A stretch of DNA of 64,000 nucleotides, taken from assembly GCA_031291175.1 (NCBI GenBank), contig JARLJO010000045.1:124001-188000 (forward strand). Reading direction: 5' to 3'. The notes under the pieces are model-generated. The model worked only from the letters and a program-made list of their open reading frames with translations. It had not been told where the DNA came from and ran no database searches. Made by a program: the position numbers and the translations under genes. Below, piece by piece: positions 35,199-44,779 of this stretch; positions within the stretch are counted from its first letter, which is position 1; each line of letters begins with the position of its first letter. This DNA is from Gammaproteobacteria bacterium (GTDB lineage Bacteria > Pseudomonadota > Gammaproteobacteria > DSM-16500).

Positions 35199-36869
35199 CT
35201 ACAGCTTCGCAGACGAACCAGCAACTGCGCGCGCCGAAGCATCCACCTTTTTTTGTTCTTCCGATGGTAAGAGATCTGCTGAATCATGATGGGCTAATCC
35301 CGCAGCAGCATCCACTGGTTTAAACATGTTGAAAGCCCGTGAATATACACCTCTTTCTCTACCTCTAATGCCGTCCTTGCCGCTATTATCTGACAAAGGA
35401 ACAGTATGCACCTCTTTTTGTTCTTCCAATGGTGAGATCCTTGCTGGATTATAACGAGCGTGATTAACAGGCAAAACAATATGAGCTAATGCCGCCGCCT
35501 CTATAGGTTCATCCGCTACTACTGGAGGCGCATTAGCTACTATTTCAGGCTCTCTAAGCGCACCCTCCAAGATTAAAATATCCTTCTTTATCTGTGGCTC
35601 TTCACGATTCAAACCATAACCCGCCCCGACTAACGCCAAGCCCATTCCGGCAACGCCACCAGCCACAGCAGTGCTTATTCCTGCTAAAATCGCCACACCA
35701 GCCAGCGCACCAATACCCGTCGCCATTAAACCCAAACCCACAAGAACCGCAACACCAATGCCAAACGACTTTAACCAACTTCGCTGTGAGAGAGAGGCTT
35801 TTATATTATTGAGCGCTAAGCGACCGTTCACCAATTGCTGTTTTAAAGCATCATTTTGCTTGTTGACTTGATCGACCTCGCGCAGACCTACTATAGCTTT
35901 TTCTAAATCGGCTTCTAAATCGTCTTTCTCTCCAGTAAGCAATCGCACTTTTTCTTCTAAACCTGTTTTCTCATCCGCAAATAATTGCACTTGTCCTTCT
36001 AAGGTAGAATTCGTATTTATTAATTGATCGATTTTGGTCTGCTGCAATGAGCCTTGGCCTGATTGACTCATTTGATCTGCTTGTAAGCGACGGATAGCTT
36101 CATTTAAGTCCATAATTTGTTTCTTATCCGCTTCAGCACGAGTCTCAAGTGTTTGTAATAAAGCTTCAGTAGTTGCAAGCGCTATTGCATCGGGCATAAC
36201 AGATTCTTTTGACTCAGCTACAACACTCAAAGAGTCTTGCTGCAAGCTGACGATGGAAGCTAATTTATTTCGTATCTGTAAAATTTTCGCCTCATAAGCC
36301 TCAGAAGCGACTTGTTGCAGATCAGCACTCATCAATGACGGTAATTCTTCTAATGTCTTCACAAGCTTCCGGCATTTTTTTATTCTGTCTCTAACCTCGC
36401 CAGAAGGAATATTTTCCAACTCATTTAATAACACGCCTAATCGTTTATGTAATTCGGCGACCATATCACTCAAATAAGGATTAACTTGTGGCTTGAAACT
36501 ACCATCATCAGCCGGAATCAGCACAACAGGAACTGGTATTTTACTAACAACACCATATTGCTGAAATTGCTCATCTCTTTTCTTTTTCTCAACGACTTTT
36601 TCTTGTTTGCTGGATCCAGATACTGGATTCCCACTCTCTTTTACTACCAGAGCGAAAACCTCGTTCAACTCCCGATCGACAACTGCTTGTTGACTCATAG
36701 CATTTTCATCGAAATAAATCATGATCTGTTTTACTTCCAGGATAGCGCGAAGGATCGACAATCTTTCGACCCGCTTTGCTAAAAAACTATCGGGTGTAAC
36801 AATTTTTTGTAATTCATCTAATGCAGCGACAGCGGGTTGAATTTTGGCTCTGCTGGTCCAAGACATCAT
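35199..36869 (-). CDS. Unrecognised 556-aa coiled-coil protein with a Gly/Ala-rich membrane hairpin
   Basis: No family is recognised. Residues about 1-215 are helical. Residues about 225-345 form a strong coiled coil (LETRAEADKKQIMDLNEAI; EEKVRLLTGEKDDLEADLEK). A hydrophobic Gly/Ala segment at about 365-420 (GIGVAVLVGLGLMATGIGAL followed by a similar second half) could form a two-helix membrane hairpin. The C-terminal 135 residues are hydrophilic with two similar short motifs, LEEQKEVHT and SEEQKKVDA, each preceded by a His/Asp-Ser-Ala segment, which suggests a small internal repeat. Coiled coil plus membrane hairpin is a layout seen in several Legionella and Coxiella effectors and in Chlamydia Inc proteins. 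This is analogy only. Confidence 0.72.
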   Translation of the reverse strand: MMSWTSRAKIQPAVAALDELQKIVTPDSFLAKRVERLSILRAILEVKQIMIYFDENAMSQQAVVDRELNEVFALVVKESGNPVSGSSKQEKVVEKKKRDEQFQQYGVVSKIPVPVVLIPADDGSFKPQVNPYLSDMVAELHKRLGVLLNELENIPSGEVRDRIKKCRKLVKTLEELPSLMSADLQQVASEAYEAKILQIRNKLASIVSLQQDSLSVVAESKESVMPDAIALATTEALLQTLETRAEADKKQIMDLNEAIRRLQADQMSQSGQGSLQQTKIDQLINTNSTLEGQVQLFADEKTGLEEKVRLLTGEKDDLEADLEKAIVGLREVDQVNKQNDALKQQLVNGRLALNNIKASLSQRSWLKSFGIGVAVLVGLGLMATGIGALAGVAILAGISTAVAGGVAGMGLALVGAGYGLNREEPQIKKDILILEGALREPEIVANAPPVVADEPIEAAALAHIVLPVNHARYNPARISPLEEQKEVHTVPLSDNSGKDGIRGRERGVYSRAFNMFKPVDAAAGLAHHDSADLLPSEEQKKVDASARAVAGSSAKL

Positions 36870-37114
36870 GTTGTGTATCCTCGTTATAGGAAGTCGTAGT
36901 ATATTTATTTGAAGTTCTTTTATATGTAATAGGAATATACACTAGCTTACTTAAGGGAATCTTAAAATCCAACTAAACCTGATTAATTCAGCCATCCCCT
37001 CGTGTAAGAAGTATATTGTATTGTTTTACAACGTATTATTTATTGCAAAAAGTACTGAAAATAAGATTTTTACGAGGAAAATAATCGCAAATGGGGCATA
37101 AATCGACACAGTCG

Positions 37115-38467
37115 TTATTTATTTTTAGCAGAAGCCGGACTAAAAACTTCGACCACATCCGCCCCTATCAAAGATTGCTCTTCCTGGGTAGGAGATCTTT
37201 GGTGGATAGGAATGCGCAAGTGGGAATAAATACCTTTCAACTTTAGCTTACACAAATACCCCTTAAACTTTTTTTCTTTATCCGGATCAACCGCTTTCAA
37301 ACCAGCACACTTTGAATCTTTGGCGTGGATATTGCGACTTGCCTCTATTTCGGATTCAATTTGAGACGTCAGACCTTTTAAATAAAACTTATTTTCTTCA
37401 AACTCTCGTGGATTATGCCGATAAAAAATACCATGACGATGATACGCACTTAATTCAATATATTTATTGCCGCCAGCATCTGTTACTGTTTTCGGTGTGG
37501 TTATAGAGATAGGGTCTCGCATCTGTACTGTTTCAGCTACTTCCTTTTTTGCCTTCCTATGTTTGCGCTTGCATTTATTTTTCTGCGGTTCCGATACTTC
37601 AGCGCTACTTACTGGCAAATCTGAAACAGATCGACATAATGGCTGCAACTTCCATAGAAAGCTTTGCTCAAGTTCACCTTTATCCGCATTAAAATATGCG
37701 TTGCATGATTTTTCTAATGAACGGTCTATGATTGAGGGATGGAGTACTATTTTATAATGTTCTTGCTGCGTTAAAAACTGAGTCAAATGCATACCAAAAA
37801 CGATATAGACTAAATACATACTCAAGCCAACCGGCATCAGTTGTCTATTCTCAAGATGACAATAAAAATAATTCCACAAAGGTGCTGGCAATGAATTTAA
37901 ACTAACATGACTTAACTGGAGGACGGCTTTATCATCAGCATGCGCTTGTGCCGATAGGCTCTCTTTTATCTCACGCAATAATTTTTTCCATTTCTCATCT
38001 GACAATTCTGCATGAGTTTTATTTTTTTCTGAAAGAATGACATAAGCTTTTTGACGACGCTCATCCAACTCATTTAGACGTAACAAAACATCTGACTCAT
38101 CATCTGCTGATTGAACATAAAATAAAAGCGTGTTTTCAATATCATCTTCTGCAATCAGCTGAATCAGCGCACACAATTCTGCGATGCAATGCTCAATCAA
38201 AACATCCAGCTTAACCTGAAATGAAATAGCTTTTTTCAGTGTGGTGCAAAATTCATGTGAATTAAAGGCAATTCGTAACAAGTCTGCATAGACCTCCTCT
38301 ACCAATGTCTTGATAATGCCTGGTGAGAGACCAAAAAGGCCAATGCGAAAATCCAGTGCGAAGTGTGCCGTTGCTTGAATTAAAGCTTGATTTTCAGGCG
38401 ACAAAAACTTGGTGCGAACGGAAGTCTCTGTTGCTAAAGACACCTCGGCAGGACGAATAGTTCGCAT
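37115..38467 (-). CDS. Unrecognised 450-aa protein with a Lys/Arg cluster
   Basis: No family is recognised. The first 290 residues are mainly helical and acidic to neutral. A strongly basic run at about residues 292-306 (KNKCKRKHRKAKKE) resembles a nuclear-localisation or nucleic-acid-binding signal. The following 140 residues are of mixed character with YHRHGIFYRHNPREFEENKF near 343-362, whose YRHN pattern and adjacent Lys recall toxin or nuclease folds only vaguely. There is no signal peptide or membrane helix. It sits between the coiled-coil protein and rarA, apparently with its own transcript. Confidence 0.7.
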   Translation of the reverse strand: MRTIRPAEVSLATETSVRTKFLSPENQALIQATAHFALDFRIGLFGLSPGIIKTLVEEVYADLLRIAFNSHEFCTTLKKAISFQVKLDVLIEHCIAELCALIQLIAEDDIENTLLFYVQSADDESDVLLRLNELDERRQKAYVILSEKNKTHAELSDEKWKKLLREIKESLSAQAHADDKAVLQLSHVSLNSLPAPLWNYFYCHLENRQLMPVGLSMYLVYIVFGMHLTQFLTQQEHYKIVLHPSIIDRSLEKSCNAYFNADKGELEQSFLWKLQPLCRSVSDLPVSSAEVSEPQKNKCKRKHRKAKKEVAETVQMRDPISITTPKTVTDAGGNKYIELSAYHRHGIFYRHNPREFEENKFYLKGLTSQIESEIEASRNIHAKDSKCAGLKAVDPDKEKKFKGYLCKLKLKGIYSHLRIPIHQRSPTQEEQSLIGADVVEVFSPASAKNK

Positions 38468-38626
38468 AAAAGAAGACTCATTCTAATAAGCTGACCCAAT
38501 CACAATAAGCTTATCTATTTCAATGGACACAAAATTCACTGCAACTGCAAAAATGAACTGTTTTTATGTAACGTAATGAAATTAAAATGAAACAACAGCT
38601 GACCCTACAAACACTTCAGGGATACT

Positions 38627-39973
38627 TTAACGCGGTTTAGATTTTTTATCTAATTCTTTCAGATGGGCGAGCTTTTCCGCTATTTTGATTTCAAGACCTC
38701 TAGACACGGGTCGATAATAATGACGAGGTTTCATGCCTTCGGGAAAATAAGTTTCACCCGCTGCATAAGCTTCCGGTTCATCGTGCGCATAGCGATAGGT
38801 TTTACCATAATCCAATTGCTTCATGAGCTTAGTCGGAGCATTACGAAGATGAAGAGGGACCTCTGCTGAACCTTGCGCTTTGATATCGCGCATCACTTCA
38901 TTATAAGCCACATAAACCGCATTACTTTTCGGTGCTGAAGCCAAATAAATAATCGCTTGAGCCAGTGCTAATTCTCCTTCTGGACTGCCTAATCTTTCGT
39001 AAACATCACAAGCATTTAATGTCAGCTCTAACGCTCTAGGGTCGGCATTGCCAATATCTTCACTGGCCATGCGCAACATGCGCCGGCCAACATAGCGCGG
39101 ATCGCAACCGCCATCGATCATACGAGCAAACCAATATAATGCTGCATCCGGAGAAGACCCTCGTACGGACTTGTGCAAAGCAGAGATTTGATCATAGAAG
39201 GCCTCACCCCCTTTATCAAAACGACGCAGACTTTCCTGCAACACTTCGGCTAACAAATCGGGTGTTACCACTAATTTATTTTGCTCTTCGGTCGCTAAAT
39301 CCGACAAGACTTCCAACAAATTCAACACGGCCCTGGCATCACCATCGGCTGCTTCCACCAGGATTTTTTGCAGCTCCAAGGGAAATTCAATGGTCAGATG
39401 ACCCAATCCATTTTGTTTATCGGCTAGCGCATGCGCAATAATTTGTAGCAAATCATCCGCAGTCAATCGCTTTAGCACATACACACGGGTACGCGACAAT
39501 AGCGCGTTATTTAATTCAAAAGAGGGGTTCTCTGTTGTAGCGCCAATGAAAATCAAAGTACCATCTTCTACATACGGCAAAAATGCATCTTGCTGTGCCT
39601 TGTTAAAACGGTGTACTTCATCCACAAATAAAATGGTCGGCTGTCCACTCACCTCTCGTGCGCGCTTGGCTTCGTCGACTACCGCACGAATATCCTTCAC
39701 GCCTGAAAAAATGGCCGATAGCTTTTCAAACCGCGCTTCTGCTTTTTCTGACATAAGCCTTGCCAGTGTGGTTTTGCCAGTCCCAGGAGGCCCCCACAAA
39801 ATCATCGAGTGCAAAACACCTTGTTCTATGGCTTTACGCAAAGGTTTATCTTTGCCGAGCAAATGCGACTGCCCCACAAACTCATCCAGCGAGGAGGGTC
39901 TCAGGCGCGCTGCTAACGGTTGAAATACGCTGCTCGTTTCCGTCAGATCATTTTTGATTTTTGGTTTCATCAA
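38627..39973 (-). CDS. rarA: Replication-associated recombination protein A (RarA/MgsA)
   Basis: RarA is an AAA+ ATPase acting at stalled replication forks, related to clamp loaders and eukaryotic WRNIP1/Mgs1. The 448-aa protein shows Walker A GPPGTGKTT at about residues 61-69, Walker B ILFVDEVHRFN near 115-125, sensor 1 GATTENPSFELN near 143-154 and the C-terminal tetramerisation domain with ALYWFARMIDGGCDPRYVGR. It overlaps lolA by 26 bp and follows ftsK-lolA, the order known from E. coli. Completeness looks normal (E. coli 447 aa). Confidence 0.97.
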   Translation of the reverse strand: MMKPKIKNDLTETSSVFQPLAARLRPSSLDEFVGQSHLLGKDKPLRKAIEQGVLHSMILWGPPGTGKTTLARLMSEKAEARFEKLSAIFSGVKDIRAVVDEAKRAREVSGQPTILFVDEVHRFNKAQQDAFLPYVEDGTLIFIGATTENPSFELNNALLSRTRVYVLKRLTADDLLQIIAHALADKQNGLGHLTIEFPLELQKILVEAADGDARAVLNLLEVLSDLATEEQNKLVVTPDLLAEVLQESLRRFDKGGEAFYDQISALHKSVRGSSPDAALYWFARMIDGGCDPRYVGRRMLRMASEDIGNADPRALELTLNACDVYERLGSPEGELALAQAIIYLASAPKSNAVYVAYNEVMRDIKAQGSAEVPLHLRNAPTKLMKQLDYGKTYRYAHDEPEAYAAGETYFPEGMKPRHYYRPVSRGLEIKIAEKLAHLKELDKKSKPR

Positions 39974-40598
39974 TCACATCAACTTTAGGTGGAGGAGTAA
40001 AATGAAATAACGCATCTGGCAGTGGCATACCCATGCTGATATTTTGAAAGGCGATGGTAGTGAGATGCCCCAATCGATCTTCAAGCTGCATTTGACGTAT
40101 TTGCTTACCCACAAAGGTCAATTTGATTTTTTCAAATGAATCATCTTTATCTTTGGGGGTTAACTGAAATATTTGCGTGCCGGCAACCGCAGAAACAGCG
40201 GGTACAGACTCCACATTAAAATCTTTACCCAACATTAAGTTTTTATCACTTAACAAGAAAGCGGGTGTTTGCCCTGCCGTCTTAGAAAAATTTCGGATAG
40301 TCACTTGCTCAAGATCAGGATCATAAATCCATAAACGACTGCCATTCGCAATAATGACTTGCGCAGTAGGCTTCACCACCTCCCAACGAAATTTACCCGG
40401 GCGCTGCAAAGCAAAATGTCCTTGCGTGTGTTGCAATGATCTTGCCGATTTATCCTTGATTGTTTGCACGAAGTTGGCTTTCATCGTCGTGATATTCAAG
40501 AGTAATGCCGTCAAGGTTTCATCTGCTGATTGTGCATTTGCCAATGAACACATCAATAAACTTAAAGCCAATGCTGCCAATGATTTTCGATTCAACAT
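39948..40598 (-). CDS. lolA: Outer-membrane lipoprotein carrier protein LolA
   Basis: LolA is the periplasmic chaperone that carries lipoproteins from LolCDE to LolB. The 216-aa protein has a signal peptide (about residues 1-22, ANA-QS) and the expected fold elements: MKANFVQTIKDKSARSLQ near 38-55, PGKFRWEVVKP near 70-80 and NGSRLWIYDPDLEQVTI near 87-103. PGKFRWE is the family's best-known motif. It lies 13 nt after ftsK and overlaps rarA by 26 bp, so the three genes form one operon. Confidence 0.96.
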   Translation of the reverse strand: MLNRKSLAALALSLLMCSLANAQSADETLTALLLNITTMKANFVQTIKDKSARSLQHTQGHFALQRPGKFRWEVVKPTAQVIIANGSRLWIYDPDLEQVTIRNFSKTAGQTPAFLLSDKNLMLGKDFNVESVPAVSAVAGTQIFQLTPKDKDDSFEKIKLTFVGKQIRQMQLEDRLGHLTTIAFQNISMGMPLPDALFHFTPPPKVDVIDETKNQK

Positions 40599-40611
40599 GT
40601 GACGCTCCTAC

Positions 40612-42939
40612 TTAATCGCCTATGGGTGGTGGCGCTAATACTTCGCGCGAACCGCTATGATCCATCGTGCTCACTACGCCCGCTGTTTCCATCTCTTCCA
40701 TCATGCGCGCTGCACGATTATAACCAATCTTCAAACGACGCTGAACTAACGAAATGGAAGCACGCCTGCCTTCAGTCACAACTTTCACCGCTTGATCATA
40801 TAACGGATCAGCCTCACCCCCAGCATTTTCGCCATTACCACCGCCCGCTTCGCTGCCACCTTCTGTCACTTCATCTATATAATTTGGCTTACCATAGGTT
40901 TGCCAAGCAGCCACAACCCGATGCACTTCTTCATCAGCGACATAAGCGCCATGCACGCGCACAGGCAATCCTGTTCCCGGTGCCAAGTACAACATATCGC
41001 CGTTACCCAGCAATTGCTCTGCACCTTGCTGATCCAAAATAGTCCGTGAATCAATACGTGATGACACTTGAAAAGCAACTCGGGTAGGAATGTTTGCTTT
41101 AATCAAACCGGTAATGACATCCACAGAAGGTCGTTGCGTTGCTAAAATTAAATGAATACCTGCGGCACGGGCTTTTTGTGCAATACGTGTCACTAAATCT
41201 TCTACTTTTTTACCCACAACCATCATCATATCGGCCAACTCATCCGCTACCACCACAATCATTGGCAACGGTTCCAGCAAACTATTGGGATTCGCTTCAC
41301 CCACCAACCAAGCTGGGGCTGGTAAGGGATTACCTTGCGCTGCGGATTCTTGAATCTTCGCGTTATAACCAGCGAGATTACGCACGCCCAGTGATGACAT
41401 TAATTTATAGCGTTTATCCATTTCACCCACACACCAACGTAATGCATTAGCGGCATCTTTCATATCGGTGATCACTGGCGTTAACAAATGCGGAATACCT
41501 TCGTATACCGAGAGCTCCAGCATTTTAGGATCAATCAAAATAAAACGCAGCTGTTCTGGTGTCGCCTTCAATAACATGCTGAGTAACATAGCGTTAATAC
41601 TGACAGACTTACCTGCGCCCGTGGTACCAGCGACTAATAAATGCGGCATCTTCGCCAAATCCACCACGACTGGATAACCGGAAATATCCTTACCCAGCGC
41701 TAAACTCACCGGTGAGCGCGATTGCGCATAGCGTTGCGACTCTAATACATCCCGCAAAGCCACCACTTCTCTATGTTCATTAGGTAATTCCAAACCGATG
41801 ACTGATTTTCCGGGAATCACTTCGACAACACGGACACTGGTTGCCGATAAAGAACGGGCAATATCTTTTGCCAATCCGCTGATTTTGCTAACCTTAATAC
41901 CAGGCGCCAATTCCAATTCAAAGCGGGTAATGACGGGGCCAGGATTCACCGCAACGACTTTCACTTCCACACCAAAATCCGATAATCTTTGCTCGACTAG
42001 ATGCGATAACTCTTCAAATGTCGTATTAGAAAAAGCCTTACCTTCCGAGGGCGGCGCTGGATTTAACAGTGTCAAAGGTGGGACCGTGCCCGGTGCTAAC
42101 ACGACTGTTGATTCTATTTTTTTAGGAGGAGCGGCCTTCTTTTTGACCGGAGGGCTGGGCAATAACTCAGGAATCGCAATTTGCACTTTTGGTGCTGGCA
42201 AGGACTTCGGCGCTTTCTTGAATTTTGCTTCCAGCTTTTCAAATAATGTTGGTTCTGTACGTTCCTTGCTAGCCTTAACTACTGTTGGTTTCTCAACTGG
42301 CAGTGGAGCCACTGTCGCTTTCTTTAACTGGAACGATTCCCATAATCGAATGACATTTGCCCCAATAATATCGATCAAACCCAACCAGGAGAAACCCGTG
42401 AATAACGTAATACCACACAAAAAAGTCGTAATCAGCAAGAGCAAACTACCGATTGGATTAAAAGTATGCGTTAAATTTGCACTGATCACATCCCCAAAAA
42501 TACCGCCAGCGGTGGTGGGCAAATGATCTACATGTTGCAACCCAAAATTAGCCAGTCCACAACAACTGATGATGATTAAAAGAAAACCTAAACCTTTAAA
42601 AATCAATTCACTGGCTTCCACTTCTTCTTCACCAGGCTTGGCATGTACGCCTACCCAAGCGGCGAACACCATTAAAGGAGGAAAAAGATAAGCAATATAG
42701 CCAAAAAGTGACAAAAACACATCCGATAGAAAAGCACCGACACGGCCACCCCAATTAGCAATATTGTTTTTTGACCCGGTGCCAAGCCAGCCAGGATCAC
42801 TACTGTGATACGACACAAAAGCCACCAGCAAAAAGAGCGCTGTTGCCGCAGAAATAATTAATAATCCTTCGCGTATGCGATGCCCCATCTGAATCGCTAA
42901 TGGCCGGCGTGTCGGCTTATTCTGTGTTGCTTGCTTCAA
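40612..42939 (-). CDS. ftsK: DNA translocase FtsK
   Basis: FtsK couples cell division to chromosome segregation and XerCD recombination at dif. The 775-aa protein has four N-terminal transmembrane helices (about residues 22-180). A short Pro/Lys/Ala linker (about 210-290) follows; it is much shorter than in E. coli (1329 aa in total). The motor shows Walker [16 protein letters not shown] near 437-451 and [13 protein letters not shown] as Walker B. A C-terminal gamma winged helix (about 705-770, [20 protein letters not shown]) binds KOPS-type sequences. It begins the ftsK-lolA-rarA operon and is divergent from trxB. Confidence 0.97.
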   Translation of the reverse strand: MKQATQNKPTRRPLAIQMGHRIREGLLIISAATALFLLVAFVSYHSSDPGWLGTGSKNNIANWGGRVGAFLSDVFLSLFGYIAYLFPPLMVFAAWVGVHAKPGEEEVEASELIFKGLGFLLIIISCCGLANFGLQHVDHLPTTAGGIFGDVISANLTHTFNPIGSLLLLITTFLCGITLFTGFSWLGLIDIIGANVIRLWESFQLKKATVAPLPVEKPTVVKASKERTEPTLFEKLEAKFKKAPKSLPAPKVQIAIPELLPSPPVKKKAAPPKKIESTVVLAPGTVPPLTLLNPAPPSEGKAFSNTTFEELSHLVEQRLSDFGVEVKVVAVNPGPVITRFELELAPGIKVSKISGLAKDIARSLSATSVRVVEVIPGKSVIGLELPNEHREVVALRDVLESQRYAQSRSPVSLALGKDISGYPVVVDLAKMPHLLVAGTTGAGKSVSINAMLLSMLLKATPEQLRFILIDPKMLELSVYEGIPHLLTPVITDMKDAANALRWCVGEMDKRYKLMSSLGVRNLAGYNAKIQESAAQGNPLPAPAWLVGEANPNSLLEPLPMIVVVADELADMMMVVGKKVEDLVTRIAQKARAAGIHLILATQRPSVDVITGLIKANIPTRVAFQVSSRIDSRTILDQQGAEQLLGNGDMLYLAPGTGLPVRVHGAYVADEEVHRVVAAWQTYGKPNYIDEVTEGGSEAGGGNGENAGGEADPLYDQAVKVVTEGRRASISLVQRRLKIGYNRAARMMEEMETAGVVSTMDHSGSREVLAPPPIGD

Positions 42940-43018
42940 GGTGAACTCCCATTCATTTTTTAGTCATGTTCCTTAGCTTTACGTCAGTTTCGACATCTCG
43001 TACTATATCATCCTTTAA

Positions 43019-44038
<1,020 letters not shown>

Positions 44039-44089
44039 CGAGCCAACTGCTTTTCCGCCCTTTGTGGAGCTTAGTTAGTAAATCAAGAA

Positions 44090-44207
44090 GTTGACTGGGG
44101 TCCTGTCAGGATAGGTTTACTTTTTACGTGCTCATAAATTCCGCACGTAAAAAGCAAACTTACCCTGCCACCCCGTTTTTTTGTTTCACTTCCACTTCGT
44201 GGAAGTG
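44090..44207 (+). repeat. Family 1 structured repeat, copy D (most complete)
   Basis: Complete copy: GTTGACTGGGGTCCTGTCA, hairpin arms 44109-44131 and 44143-44164, CTGCCACCCCG, seven Ts (44176-44182), then a perfect second hairpin CACTTCCAC-TTC-GTGGAAGTG (44187-44207). The GGGGT/ACCCC ends can also pair, so the first part folds as one long stem. It lies 51 bp after trxB and could end that transcript. Confidence 0.8.
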
Positions 44208-44368
44208 AAAAGAAAGACTGGAAGCATCGCATCTCTATTAGGCTGTTTATGAACCCAAAAGGCCTTATTTTTGGGATAAACCCCAATAAACGTAAAAATC
44301 TTTGCTTATCTGTCCATTTTAGGGCATCATTTCGTGGCTAAAATACTAATAATCAAGGCTTAAGAAAT

Positions 44369-44638
44369 ATGGCAAAAGAAGATCAAATAGAAATGGAAGG
44401 CACGGTCATAGACACCCTCCCAAACACCATGTTCCGCGTTGAACTCGAAAATGGGCACGTTGTTATTGCTCACATCTCGGGCAAAATGCGTAAAAACTAT
44501 ATTCGCATCTTAAAAGGCGATAAAGTTACCGTTCAATTGACCCCTTACGACTTATCCAAAGGTCGCATTACCTTTAGAAGCCGTGACAAGCAAAGTGGCG
44601 GTCCTAGCAGCGGTGATAAGCCAGTAGAAACTGAATAA
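44369..44638 (+). CDS. infA: Translation initiation factor IF-1 with a C-terminal extension
   Basis: IF-1 binds the ribosomal A site during initiation. The first 72 residues match the family closely ([41 protein letters not shown]). The protein is 89 aa, compared with 72 in E. coli, because of a tail rich in Gly, Ser, Pro and Glu (residues about 73-89). The tail is probably flexible and its role unknown. It follows trxB in the conserved order trxB-infA-clpA; the usual aat gene between trxB and infA is missing here. A TAAAAT box at 44339-44344 may be its -10. Confidence 0.95.
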   Translation: MAKEDQIEMEGTVIDTLPNTMFRVELENGHVVIAHISGKMRKNYIRILKGDKVTVQLTPYDLSKGRITFRSRDKQSGGPSSGDKPVETE

Positions 44639-44779
44639 TACTGGCTTTTAAGTTTCCCCTTATCAGACAATTATCCAAATAAAAGTCGCTCATCGCCTTC
44701 TTATTTAAGCTTATGTTAAGCATAGAGCTGTATAATCTAACGCCAATGGTCTTAGATTTAACGTTTGTGGATGATTTTT

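Noticed and set aside
38627..40598. rarA-lolA 26-bp overlap as a frameshift sign
   Set aside because: Both proteins are full length with normal termini, so the overlap is genuine.
44207..44369. Expected serW tRNA or aat gene in the infA region
   Set aside because: Neither a cloverleaf-like sequence nor an aat frame is visible; the interval holds only a repeat and a promoter-like stretch.
44765..44779. Upstream TTG/ATG starts for the 905-aa protein
   Set aside because: No ribosome site precedes them, whereas GGAT is well placed before the ATG at 44780.
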